In this document: piece by piece, positions 1-7,847 of the stretch
Layout: the number at the start of each line of letters is the position of its first letter
Position numbering within the stretch: the stretch's first letter is position 1
NCBI RefSeq assembly: GCF_003432485.1
Contig: NZ_QVNQ01000010.1
Coordinates: 124,001-188,000, forward strand
Origin: Actinomadura spongiicola
Lineage (GTDB): Bacteria; Actinomycetota; Actinomycetes; Streptosporangiales; Streptosporangiaceae
DNA: 64,000 nt
Direction of reading: 5' to 3'
Notes under the pieces: model-generated
What the model was told of the DNA's origin: nothing
Seen by the model: only the letters and a program-made list of their open reading frames with translations
Databases searched by the model: none
Made by a program: the position numbers and the translations under genes

Positions 1-161
1 CGCGCGTCGGTCGTCGGCGGGTCCGCCGTTCGCTTCTCGTCCGCGGACGGCTCGGCGAAGGCGCTGCACGCGGTCAGCGCGCCGAGGCACAGCGCGAGAC
101 CAGCGACGACGTGCCGGGCGGATGCGGTGCCACCTCGATGGCCGCCTCGCTGAATTCGCAC
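1..161 (-). CDS. Putative lipoprotein, N-terminal part (gene runs off the window)
   Basis: An open frame starts at a GTG (161-159) behind a good ribosome site, GGAGGAG, and reads to the window edge, giving 53 codons. The N-terminus has arginines and histidines, then a hydrophobic stretch with the lipobox-like end LGALTAC, so Cys is the probable lipidation site. An acidic/Pro/Thr-rich segment follows, as is usual for the linker of secreted actinobacterial lipoproteins. Nothing of the functional domain is visible, so no function can be given. The signal-peptide logic is established; the gene itself is an inference from one short frame. Confidence 0.6.
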   Translation of the reverse strand, partial: MRIQRGGHRGGTASARHVVAGLALCLGALTACSAFAEPSADEKRTADPPTTDA

Positions 162-247
162 CGACCGCTCCTCCGTGATGTCTTCGTTATCGACCCTGAC
201 AGTCTGCACGCCGCCGAGGGTTCGTCAAACGAAGTCCGCGAAACCCG

Positions 248-550
248 TCAGCTGAGCGGGTCGTCCTTGCCCAGCAGCGCGGCGAGGGCGCGCGCCTCGT
301 CGGCGTCCAGGCCGAGGACCACGCGGGGACGGCCCCACGGATGGTCGATCGAATGGGCGACGTAGCTGGCGACGGACTCCGCGACCTGCTCCGCCATGCC
401 CCGCGCGTGCCGCCACTCCGACCACGCGCGTTCCAATTCGCTCGCCGCACGCTGCGCGCACGACACCAGTTCCGGATCACGCACGAGCTGAACCCCCCAG
501 TGGACTTTCTCGTGTCCGCCCCGGCGGGGTTCCCCGTCCGGGCGGCCCAA
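248..550 (-). CDS. Small protein of unknown function
   Basis: About 100 residues, mostly helical in appearance (ELERAWSEWRHARG in the middle, GLDADEARALAALLG near the C-terminus), with no membrane segment or signal. I do not recognise the family. The longest frame begins at TTG (550). A GTG at 484-482 with a GGGGGG run 8 nt upstream would give a 78-residue protein and may be the true start. The gene stands alone between the lipoprotein fragment and the LacI regulator, both on the same strand. Confidence 0.5.
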   Translation of the reverse strand: MGRPDGEPRRGGHEKVHWGVQLVRDPELVSCAQRAASELERAWSEWRHARGMAEQVAESVASYVAHSIDHPWGRPRVVLGLDADEARALAALLGKDDPLS

Positions 551-741
551 CCGAGGCCACCCGGGGCACCCGCCGGACCATGGAGTCCATTAACCCGCCG
601 ACGGCGGGTCACGGACCGGTGAATACGGCAGTCTTGGCCGGGCTCTTACCCGGTGTACACCGCTTCGAGGGACAACAGGCCGTCATCCGGCCGTGCACGC
701 GACGGGACACGGTGGGGTCAGCGCGGGTCACACGACCGGGC

Positions 742-789
742 GCCTGGCCATGCGCGGGCCCGGACAGGTGTCCGGAGGCATGGCCAGGC
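742..789 (-). terminator. Long two-part hairpin downstream of the LacI gene
   Basis: Two nested perfect inverted repeats share one axis. The outer arms are 12 bp (742-753 with 778-789) and the inner arms 7 bp (760-766 with 769-775), joined by a 2-nt loop. It lies about 80 nt after the stop of the LacI-type gene and is the likely end of that transcript; no U-tract is obvious. The rest of the gap 551-867 holds one further small hairpin (593-609, 7-bp stem, 3-nt loop) and no gene that I can support. Confidence 0.5.
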
Positions 790-867
790 AGGGCCGCACC
801 GAACGTCGGGGTGGGTCGGACCTGCGGGAGGGAGCCGAGGCGGGGGGGACGTTCCTGTGACCGGGGC

Positions 868-1974
868 TCACAGGACCGGAGCGGGGCCCGTCGTCGATCT
901 GACAACCAGGTGCGGGACGACGAGGTTCTGGCGGGCCGTGCGGGCCGGGTCGCCGATGCGGGCGGTCAGCATCTCGGCGGCCACGCGGCCCATGTCCCGG
1001 CGGGGCTGGTCCACGCTGGTCAGCGAGATGTGCCGGATCGCCGCGAGATGGGTGTTGTCGTACCCGACGATCGACAGCTGCGACGGTACCCGCATCCCGA
1101 GTTCGTCGGCCGCCGACAGCGCGCCGGTCGCGACCAGGTCGTTGGGAGCGAAGATGGCGGTGGGGCGCGGGTCGCGGCGCAGCAGCGCGCGGGCGGCCCG
1201 GTATCCGCCGTCCTCGGTGAAGTCACCGGCCTCGACGACGATCTCGTCGGCGAGTCCGTGCCGGCGCATCGCCTTCTCGTATCCGGCGCGGCGGTAACGC
1301 GCCGTGGTGGAACGTGCCCCCTCGATGTGCGCGATCCGCCGGTGCCCGAGCTCGACCAGATGGTCGACGGCGAGGCTGGCGCCGAGTTCGTCGTCGTCCA
1401 CGACGATGTCGACTCCGACGACATCGCGTTCGCCTACGACGACGACCGGGACGCTGGCCGCGGCCTCCTTGAGGGACTCGGGGACGACGCTGAGCAAGAC
1501 CAGCCCGTCCACGCGCATCTCCAGGAACGCCTCGACCGCCTCCGCCTCGAACAGCGGGTCCCAGCGGCCGCTGCCGACGAGCATCCGCAGGCCCGCTCCG
1601 TGCAGGCTTTCCTGAAGGCCGTCGAGGAACTCGGCGAAGAAGGGATTGTGCAGATCGGCGACGATCGCGCCGATCAGCCGGGTCCGTCCTTCGACGAGGC
1701 TTCTCGCCACGGCGTTCGGGCGGTAGCCGAGTTCGCGGGCGGCTTGCAGGACCGCCTGTCTTCTCCGTTCGCTCACATGGGGTGAGCCTCGCATCACGAG
1801 GGAGACCAGTGATTTGGAAACACCGGCGCGCTCCGCGACGTTCCGGATCGTCGGTTTCGGCGCGGGGACGGCCCTCCCCTCGTCGCGTCTGGCGGGAGAG
1901 GGCTCGCTGCGCGGTTGTGGCACAACACCCTCTTCCCGCATGTTGTGCAGGGGGTTCGCTTGATCAGCTGACAT
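868..1974 (-). CDS. LacI-family transcriptional regulator
   Basis: 368 residues. After about 40 disordered residues comes a LacI helix-turn-helix (PTIRNVAERAGVSKSLVS, residues 41-58) and the hinge region around RPNAVARSL. A full periplasmic-binding-protein-like effector domain follows (LIGAIVADLHNPFFAEFLDG; later FAPNDLVATGAL and IVGYDNTHLAAI). It probably represses sugar-uptake or sugar-metabolism genes, but no sugar genes are visible nearby, so target and ligand are unknown. ATG 1974 is chosen because GGACGGAG lies just upstream; the 40-residue leader before the HTH is longer than usual. It faces away from a TetR gene across a 273-bp gap. Confidence 0.9.
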   Translation of the reverse strand: MSADQANPLHNMREEGVVPQPRSEPSPARRDEGRAVPAPKPTIRNVAERAGVSKSLVSLVMRGSPHVSERRRQAVLQAARELGYRPNAVARSLVEGRTRLIGAIVADLHNPFFAEFLDGLQESLHGAGLRMLVGSGRWDPLFEAEAVEAFLEMRVDGLVLLSVVPESLKEAAASVPVVVVGERDVVGVDIVVDDDELGASLAVDHLVELGHRRIAHIEGARSTTARYRRAGYEKAMRRHGLADEIVVEAGDFTEDGGYRAARALLRRDPRPTAIFAPNDLVATGALSAADELGMRVPSQLSIVGYDNTHLAAIRHISLTSVDQPRRDMGRVAAEMLTARIGDPARTARQNLVVPHLVVRSTTGPAPVL

Positions 1975-2247
1975 GGCACTCCGTCCAGGGGGACCTGCAG
2001 GACCTGCCGCGACCGGCGCGCGGTGGGGTTGGAACGCGCCGTCCTCCACTCGGGGAGGAGATGCCATGATGCCGCGCCTTCCCCCCAAACCGCCGCAACA
2101 GTGAGTAACGGGCATCCGACAATGGTGGTTCGGGCCTGTGGTGTTCTGGATCACAGCCCGCCGGACGGTGATCGGGAGACGACGAAAAGGCGGTTCTATC
2201 CCCTTTTGTCGTCGCAATACGGCACCGGCGCTTGGATACCCTGCCCC

Positions 2248-2946
2248 GTGGAAGATCGCGCGGTGGCCGACCCGCCACGGGCCCGGCGGAGCGGCGGACG
2301 AGGCCGTCGCAGGCTCAGCGTGGACCAGCGTCGGGACGAACTGATCGCGACGGCACTGGAACTGTTCGGCACCCGGTCGCCTGAGGACGTCTCGATCGAC
2401 GACGTGGCGGCGACGGCGCGTGCGTCCCGCGCGCTGGTGTACCACTATTTCGGCGGCACGCACGAGCTTTACCTGGCGGCGCTCGGCAGCGCGGCGAAAC
2501 GGCTGTCGGCACTGCTCGAAGCGGCGACCGACGGCGAACCGCTCGAACGTTCGCGCGTCTCCCCGCGCCGCTACTTCGACTTCGTGGAGAGCCACGCGGC
2601 CGGTTACACCGCGCTGTCGCGGGGTGGCCCGGCCGACCGTTCGAGCGAGGTCGGGGAGATCATCGACGGTATCCGGCAACTGTTGCCGGACCGGATTCTT
2701 CGGTCGCTGGACGTCGCCACACCGCGGCCAATCCTGCGCGTCACGCTTCGCGCGTGGATGGCCGCCGTCGAGACCGCCGGGTTGGAGTGGCTGGAACACC
2801 GCGATGTGCCCCGTCCTCAACTGGAAGGACTGCTGATCGACCAGCTTGTGGCCATGTTCCACGCGGCCGGACGCCACGACCCGGACACCGGCGAACTGTT
2901 CGACCGGTTTGTCCAGGAAGGGATGGTCCGGGAAGTGACGGGATGA
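2248..2946 (+). CDS. TetR/AcrR-family transcriptional regulator
   Basis: 232 residues with a TetR HTH at about 27-70 (RRDELIATALELFGTR, then VSIDDVAATARASRALVYHYF) and an all-helical C-terminal ligand domain of ordinary size. The ligand is unknown. The GTG start has no Shine-Dalgarno sequence, but a TAnnnT hexamer (TACCCT, 2237-2242) ends five bases before it, so a leaderless transcript is likely. The gene is divergent from the LacI regulator, and either protein might act on the shared 273-bp gap. Confidence 0.88.
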   Translation: MEDRAVADPPRARRSGGRGRRRLSVDQRRDELIATALELFGTRSPEDVSIDDVAATARASRALVYHYFGGTHELYLAALGSAAKRLSALLEAATDGEPLERSRVSPRRYFDFVESHAAGYTALSRGGPADRSSEVGEIIDGIRQLLPDRILRSLDVATPRPILRVTLRAWMAAVETAGLEWLEHRDVPRPQLEGLLIDQLVAMFHAAGRHDPDTGELFDRFVQEGMVREVTG

Positions 2947-3405
2947 CATCGCGGTCGAGGCCGCGGGCCCGTCCTACCGATCCGTATCCTTAGGCGATTT
3001 ATCTAGACTTTACGGACTGCACCCCATTTGCTGACTGTGTCCTCATGTGGACAAAAAATCACTCATGTCCCAAATTCCGCGCACGTCAGCGGGCATTTCG
3101 GCGTCGGATGGCGGGTCGACCGATCGTCGAATGACCGTCGAACGGCCGTCGATCGTCACTCTGAGTGATCGCCGGGCGACCGTCGAGGCCTACCCCGCCG
3201 CCCCCGGGGCGGGCGCCGGTGGCGCCCGGCCCGAGGGCGACGCGAAACTGAGCACGGCGACGACGGCCGTCCCCCCAAGCCATCGCCGACGTCGGCCACC
3301 GGCGTCAGCCGGCACCGCCATCGGCCATGGCGATCGCGTGCGGAGTCAGGTTCGCACGAGACGAGAACCTGATCGCGCAGCGAGCCGCGCTCCGTGCCGC
3401 GAGCG
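2947..3405. other. 459-bp gap without a supported gene
   Basis: Between convergent tetR and bldC. It contains several copies of CGACCGTCGA-like words around 3115-3200, a 13-bp dyad (TCACTC and GAGTGA arms, 3156-3168), and a G+C hairpin-prone stretch near 3195-3235. Frames here lack ribosome sites and protein-like composition, so I call no gene. The 3' end probably holds the bldC terminator, but I cannot point to one structure. Confidence 0.4.
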
Positions 3406-3609
3406 CTACTCCGAACGCTGCTGCGGGATGCCCGCGAGCAGCGCCCGCACCTCCGCCTCGCGGTAGCGGCGGTGGCCCCCCAGCGTCCGGATGGACGTGA
3501 GCTTCCCCGCCTTCGCCCACCGCGTGACGGTCTTGGGGTCGACGCGGAACATCGTCGCCACCTCCGCCGGCGTCAGCAGGGGCTCGGCCTCTGGCGTACG
3601 TGCTGACAT
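3406..3609 (-). CDS. bldC: BldC, MerR-like developmental DNA-binding protein
   Basis: 67 residues, practically the whole known BldC sequence: a winged-helix MerR-type domain with LLTPAEVATMFRVDPKTV, the WAKAGKLTSIRTLGGHRRY recognition/wing region and a short acidic helix ending IPQQRSE. In Streptomyces BldC binds direct repeats cooperatively and holds back premature sporulation; it has no effector domain, as here. ATG 3609 is preceded by GGAGAGG, which decides against longer frames. It lies next to an unknown gene and vdh, the order known from Streptomyces. The upstream gap 3610-3874 is non-coding and presumably holds its promoter. Confidence 0.95.
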   Translation of the reverse strand: MSARTPEAEPLLTPAEVATMFRVDPKTVTRWAKAGKLTSIRTLGGHRRYREAEVRALLAGIPQQRSE

Positions 3610-3874
3610 GTTTGCGGCCTCTCCTCCATGGACCGATGACAGCGATCCTGCGATTGATCCTCGCGTGGTCACTGATGTCCCCTATGGCCCGAGTTGAGCC
3701 ACTATGACATCACAACGTGTAACCTTGCCACCACTCAGCGCTACAAGCAAGTTCCTGGCGGTAGTTGCGCGGAAACCTCCCCGTGAGCGGCGCCTATCCA
3801 GTGGACAGTGGGTCACGCTGCGTGATTCTAGCGACACGTATAGTCGTATCGCGCGCTGATTCGGGAAATTTGTT

Positions 3875-4807
3875 TTAGTTCGCCGCTTCGAGCGCCCGGA
3901 CGGGCCTCCAGCGGGCCAGCAGCCGCTTGTACATCGCGACGGTCAGCTCGGCCTCGCCGCGCCCCATCCCGGTGAGGGCCACGGCCATCTCGGCCACGGA
4001 GTCGTCGGTGCTGAGCGTCCGGTCGTCCAGGAGATGAACGAGTCCTCCATAGTCGAGCTCGACGAGCGCCTGTGGGTGAAACCCGCCGAGCCACCGGCTG
4101 AGCGTGTCCAACCGGCCCGCCGACAGCAGGTAGACGTCGCCCGTCCCGTCGCCGAGGTTCTCCCGCACGACCGGCAGCGCGTCCGCCACCCGCCTGCGCG
4201 CCTCGCCCATCGAGGTGACGTAGATGAGGGTACGCGCGGGCGCGGCCGTCGCCGACCCCTGACCGGGGACCGGCGGTTCGGCGTGTTCCTCGGACGGCCC
4301 CGAGCCGCCGTACCCGGTTCCCGGCGTACCGAGCATCAGGCACCGCTCCTCACGCGCGAACGGGACGAACCAGTCCAACGGCACATGCCAGGTACTCGTC
4401 AGGATGTGCGGCCGCAGGCGCTTCCCCGACCGCTTCCACTGCTCGAAGTCGCCCGTCACCCGCTCCGCCACCCGCGGCGGGACGAACGCGGCCGCGACAT
4501 CGGCGGCGTGCCGGTCCCTGAAGCGTTCGAACGCCAGCCACGAACGCAGCCGCGTCTCCCACGGGCACACGTAGATCATGTCGTCGAGGCGGCGGACGTA
4601 GGCGTCCCTGCTCTCCCGCTCCGGCACGACCTCGGGCGGCGAACCCGTCAACCGGAGCGCCGCGGCCCGGTGCTCGACACCCAGCGCGTGGATCCGCCGT
4701 GGGCGCCGCCGGGAGTCGGCGTAGACCGTCCACAGGGTCCTCGCGGGCTCGGGAAAGGCGGTCACCGGCTCATAAACCCGTAGGTAGGCGGCGTACGGAA
4801 GCACCAC
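3875..4807 (-). CDS. Conserved actinobacterial protein of unknown function
   Basis: 310 residues, soluble, without signal peptide. It opens LPYAAYLRVYEPVTAFPEP, a beginning I recall for the protein found between bldC and vdh in Streptomyces. It contains a Trp/Arg-rich middle (YVCPWETRLRSWLAFERF, then ILTSTWHVPLDWFVPF) and a low-complexity Gly/Pro/Glu insert around residues 165-190. The C-terminal half has a beta-alpha pattern (TLIYVTSMGEARRRV, ALVELDYGGLVHLL). No catalytic motif is recognisable. The start is GTG 4807, or GTG 4804; neither has a strong ribosome site. Divergent from vdh with 83 bp between. Confidence 0.8.
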   Translation of the reverse strand: MVLPYAAYLRVYEPVTAFPEPARTLWTVYADSRRRPRRIHALGVEHRAAALRLTGSPPEVVPERESRDAYVRRLDDMIYVCPWETRLRSWLAFERFRDRHAADVAAAFVPPRVAERVTGDFEQWKRSGKRLRPHILTSTWHVPLDWFVPFAREERCLMLGTPGTGYGGSGPSEEHAEPPVPGQGSATAAPARTLIYVTSMGEARRRVADALPVVRENLGDGTGDVYLLSAGRLDTLSRWLGGFHPQALVELDYGGLVHLLDDRTLSTDDSVAEMAVALTGMGRGEAELTVAMYKRLLARWRPVRALEAAN

Positions 4808-4890
4808 CGCATCGTGACATGAGATTCGCCCGGGCGCGGCGGCATCACGCGGCCTAGGCTGATCACAGAGACAGAGAGGAGGGCACTACC

Positions 4891-6060
4891 GTGCCTAATG
4901 TCTTCGGTGCGCCTCACAAGGGCGCCGACCATGCCACCCAGGGGGAGAACCCGTCCACACCCCCCGCAGCCGCCCCGGGAGGAAATCCCTCCCCACCTCC
5001 CTCCACATCCCGGTTCGGAAGCCACGAACAGGTCGTCTTCTGCCAGGACGAGGCCAGTGGCCTGCGCGCCATCATCGCCATCTACTCGACCGCGCTCGGC
5101 CCGTCCCTGGGAGGCACCCGCTTCTACCCGTACCGGACGGAGGACGAGGCGCTCGCCGACGTGCTGAACCTGTCCAAGGGCATGGCGTACAAGAACGCCC
5201 TGGCCGGGCTGGACCTCGGCGGCGGCAAGGCCGTCATCATCGGCGACCCGTCCACCGACAAGACCGAGGCGAAGCTGAGGGCGTACGGGCGGTTCGTCCA
5301 GTCACTGAACGGCCGGTACTACACGGCGTGCGACGTGGGCACGTTCAGCGAGGACATGGACGTCGTAGCGAGGGAGAGCCAGTACGTCACCGGCAGGACG
5401 GTCGCGTACGGCGGCGCCGGTGACTCGTCCATCCTGACCGCTTTCGGCGTGTTCCAGGGCATGCGCGCGGCGGCCGAGACCGCGTGGGGTTCGCCCACGC
5501 TCCGCGGCAGGCGGGTCGGGGTCGAAGGCGTCGGGAAGGTCGGCCACCGCCTGGTGGAGCACCTCGTCGAGGACGGCGCGAGCGTCGTGATCTGTGACGT
5601 CAACCAGCCCGCCGTCGACCGGGTCCGGGCGGCGCACCCTGAGGTCGAGGTCGTCGCCGACACGGACGCGCTGGTCCGCACCGAGCTGGACGTCTACGCG
5701 CCCTGCGCGCTCGGCGGCTCCCTGAACGACGACACCGTGCCCGTACTGACCGCCAAGGTGGTCTGCGGGGCCGCGAACAACCAGCTCGCCCACACCGGCG
5801 TGGAGAAGAGCCTCGCCGACCGCGGCGTCCTGTACGCGCCCGACTACGTGGTCAACTCCGGGGGCGTGATCCAGGTCGCGGACGAGATCGGCGGCTTCGA
5901 CTTCGACCGCGCCAAGTCCCGCGCCACCGGCATCTACGGCACCACCCTGAAGATCTTCGCGCTGGCCGCCGACGAGGGCGTCCCCCCGGCCGTGGCCGCC
6001 GACCGGCTCGCGGAACGCCGGATGTCCGAGGTGGGCAGACTGCGCGGCATCTGGCTCTGA
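4891..6060 (+). CDS. vdh: Valine (leucine/phenylalanine-family) dehydrogenase
   Basis: 389 residues. Oxidatively deaminates branched-chain amino acids, chiefly valine to 2-oxoisovalerate, with NAD+. Visible: substrate-binding [12 protein letters not shown] (about 70-81), catalytic lysine in [10 protein letters not shown] (K113), the GAGDSS element, and a Rossmann nucleotide motif [10 protein letters not shown] (about 210-220). The C-terminus carries [15 protein letters not shown] and [13 protein letters not shown], typical of the family. The first 42 residues are a Pro/Gly/His-rich extension longer than in Streptomyces Vdh. GTG 4891 follows GAGGAGGG; a TAGGCT -10-like hexamer lies at 4855-4860. 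Its product is the substrate of the bkd complex at 21.3-24.8 kb. Confidence 0.93.
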   Translation: MPNVFGAPHKGADHATQGENPSTPPAAAPGGNPSPPPSTSRFGSHEQVVFCQDEASGLRAIIAIYSTALGPSLGGTRFYPYRTEDEALADVLNLSKGMAYKNALAGLDLGGGKAVIIGDPSTDKTEAKLRAYGRFVQSLNGRYYTACDVGTFSEDMDVVARESQYVTGRTVAYGGAGDSSILTAFGVFQGMRAAAETAWGSPTLRGRRVGVEGVGKVGHRLVEHLVEDGASVVICDVNQPAVDRVRAAHPEVEVVADTDALVRTELDVYAPCALGGSLNDDTVPVLTAKVVCGAANNQLAHTGVEKSLADRGVLYAPDYVVNSGGVIQVADEIGGFDFDRAKSRATGIYGTTLKIFALAADEGVPPAVAADRLAERRMSEVGRLRGIWL

Positions 6061-6082
6061 ACACGGTCCGAACACCGTCCCG

Positions 6083-6112
6083 AGGCCGCCGTGCCCCGCC
6101 CCACGGCGGCCT
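6083..6112 (+). terminator. Hairpin terminator after vdh
   Basis: Perfect 11-bp stem (6083-6093 with 6102-6112), 8-nt C-rich loop, starting 22 nt after the vdh stop codon. G+C-rich stem without a U-tract, as usual in actinomycetes. Confidence 0.7.
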
Positions 6113-6201
6113 TGGCGTGCACACGTGACCACCAGATACACTGTTGTTATCAGCAACAGAAGCGCCGCCACGTACCGTCGATGTACCGAGCCGGGCGCAA
6201 A

Positions 6202-6221
6202 ACGGGTACGGTTGTACCCGT
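6202..6221. promoter_or_regulatory. 20-bp palindrome upstream of the DUF3073 gene
   Basis: Perfect 8-bp arms ACGGGTAC / GTACCCGT separated by GGTT, about 90 bp before the DUF3073 start. A second dyad (CTGTTG / CAACAG, 6141-6159) lies 60 bp further upstream. The gap 6113-6311 has no gene; these are the obvious candidate operators. The binding protein is unknown. Confidence 0.5.
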
Positions 6222-6311
6222 GACTGACGCATGGCTCATCAGGCACCGGTTCGTGTGGTACACGCGGTTGATGGGCCCACAAAAGCCCTGACCATCGAGG
6301 GGGTCGAGCCA

Positions 6312-6518
6312 ATGGGTCGCGGCCGAGCCAAGGCCAAGCAGGTGAAGGTTGCCCGACAGCTCAAGTACAACAGCGGCAACACGGACCTCGACCGCCTGAA
6401 GAGCGAATTGGGAGTCAACGACTCGGGGGACGACTCCTACGACGATCTCGCCGAGAAGTACGCCGACTACGCCGACGACTACGGTACGGACGACCGCAAG
6501 GACGGCACCTCCGGTTGA
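6312..6518 (+). CDS. DUF3073 family small protein
   Basis: 68 residues. The N-terminal half is basic (MGRGRAKAKQVKVARQLKY), the C-terminal half strongly acidic and tyrosine-rich (DDSYDDLAEKYADYADDYG). This is the well-conserved DUF3073 family of actinobacteria, whose function is unknown to me. The charge split suggests binding to a nucleic acid or a basic partner, but that is inference. ATG 6312 matches the conserved family start and avoids a 27-residue non-conserved leader. It ends just before a strong terminator and faces purM. Confidence 0.88.
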   Translation: MGRGRAKAKQVKVARQLKYNSGNTDLDRLKSELGVNDSGDDSYDDLAEKYADYADDYGTDDRKDGTSG

Positions 6519-6531
6519 CCGGCTGACATCG

Positions 6532-6560
6532 CGCCACTGCCCCTACGCGGGGCAGTGGCG
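6532..6560 (+). terminator. Strong hairpin terminator after the DUF3073 gene
   Basis: Perfect 12-bp stem (6532-6543 with 6549-6560), 5-nt loop TACGC, followed by TTCGTCATATTT. It starts 13 nt after the stop and is one of the clearest intrinsic terminators in the window. Confidence 0.9.
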
Positions 6561-6593
6561 TTCGTCATATTTCGGCCACCTCAACCCGCCACA

Positions 6594-6821
6594 GTGACGT
6601 AGGTCACCTGCTAACGCCCTGACCGATTCATCAAGGGCTCGGGAGATGACCGTCCGTGTAGAGGTGCGAGCGGAAGGTGAGGGTTGGTCGGCGTGGCGCT
6701 GAGTGGCGCGGTGGGGCAATGGGGAGTGGGGAGCCTCCCTCTGTGGCCTGTGGGGCGTTGGAGGGGCTTAGGGGGGTGCTCAGCGGCGTCTAAGAGGTGT
6801 GGGGATGATCACAGGGGACCC
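6594..6821 (+). other. G-run-rich stretch in the 303-bp gap before purM
   Basis: This part of the gap 6519-6821 holds no gene. It begins with a GTG-N8-CAC dyad (6594-6607, arms GTGAC/GTCAC). Then come six runs of four or more G on the + strand (6713-6716, 6721-6724, 6728-6731, 6752-6755, 6763-6766, 6771-6776), a pattern able to form a G-quadruplex. The + strand is antisense to the purF-purM transcript, whose 3' untranslated region would be the C-rich complement. Confidence 0.4.
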
Positions 6822-7847
6822 TTAGGTCAGGGTGGCCTGGCCGGTGCCGGGTGTGATGTCGCCGAGGTGCCAGGCGGGGACGCCGCGGGACGTCAGGAGG
6901 CGGAGGGCCTCGTCGGCCGTGTCCGGGGCGACGATGGCGGCCATTCCCACGCCCAGGTTGAACGTCTTGTCCATTTCGGATTGGGGGACCTCTCCGAAGG
7001 ACTGTAGGACGCGGAACAGGGGCGGGACCTGCCAGGACGAGCGGTTCAGCACCGCGTCCACGGTCGGGGGCAGGGAGCGGGCGAGGTTCGCGGCCAGGCC
7101 GCCGCCCGTGATGTGGGCGAACGCGCGGACGTGGCCGGAGCGGGCCAGTTCGAGGCAGTTCCTGGCATAGATCCGGGTCGGGGTGAGGAGTGCCTCGCCC
7201 AGGGGACGGTCGAGGTCCGCCGGATGGGAGTCGAGGGTCAGGTCCGTGGTGGCGAGGATGCGGCGTACGAGGGAGTACCCGTTGGAGTGGATGCCCGACG
7301 ACGCCATGGCGAGGACCACGTCGCCGGGGCGGACACGGTCAGGGCCGAGGATGGCGTCGGCCTCGACCACGCCGGTGCCGGCGCCCGCGAGGTCGAACTC
7401 GTCGGCGTCCAGGAGGCCGGGGTGCTCGGCGGTCTCGCCGCCGACGAGCGCGCAGCCGGCGAGGGCGCAGGCGTCCGCGATGCCCCCGACGATGTCGGCG
7501 ATCCGTTCCGGGACGACCTTGCCGCAGGCGATGTAGTCCGTCATGAACAGCGGTTCCGCGCCGCAGACGGCGAGGTCGTCGATGACCATGCCGACCAGGT
7601 CGTGCCCGACCGTGTCGTAGACGCCGAGGCGGCGGGCCAGGTCCACCTTGGTGCCGACGCCGTCGGTGGACGTGGCGAGGAGCGGACGCCTGTAGTCGCG
7701 AAGGGCTGAGGCGTCGAAGAGGCCCGCGAATCCGCTGGCGTCGTCGACCACCTCGGGGCGCCTCGCACGGGCCACCCGCGACTTCATCAGTTCGACGGCG
7801 CGTTCGCCCGCCGCGATGTCGACGCCGGCGTCCTCGTAGGACGTCAT
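6822..7847 (-). CDS. purM: Phosphoribosylformylglycinamidine cyclo-ligase (AIR synthetase)
   Basis: 341 residues, normal family length. Closes the imidazole ring: FGAM + ATP to AIR, step 5 of IMP synthesis. Seen: start SYEDAGVDI, the phosphate/ATP-binding LLATSTDGVGTKVD, MVIDDLAVCGAEPLFMTDY, VGGETAEHPGL, ASSGIHSNGYSLVRR and HITGGGLAANLAR, all hallmarks of the PurM/PurL/SelD fold. ATG 7847 overlaps the purF stop by four bases (ATGA), so the two are translationally coupled. Cytosolic. Confidence 0.97.
   Translation of the reverse strand: MTSYEDAGVDIAAGERAVELMKSRVARARRPEVVDDASGFAGLFDASALRDYRRPLLATSTDGVGTKVDLARRLGVYDTVGHDLVGMVIDDLAVCGAEPLFMTDYIACGKVVPERIADIVGGIADACALAGCALVGGETAEHPGLLDADEFDLAGAGTGVVEADAILGPDRVRPGDVVLAMASSGIHSNGYSLVRRILATTDLTLDSHPADLDRPLGEALLTPTRIYARNCLELARSGHVRAFAHITGGGLAANLARSLPPTVDAVLNRSSWQVPPLFRVLQSFGEVPQSEMDKTFNLGVGMAAIVAPDTADEALRLLTSRGVPAWHLGDITPGTGQATLT

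Noticed and set aside
1975-2949. Extension of the LacI frame upstream through the divergent TetR gene
   Set aside because: The extra 325 codons are antisense to tetR, and ATG 1974 has a ribosome site followed by LacI sequence.
3047-3466. Open frame of 139 codons overlapping the 3' end of bldC
   Set aside because: It runs antisense into bldC, has Arg/Ser/Thr-biased content and lacks a start signal.
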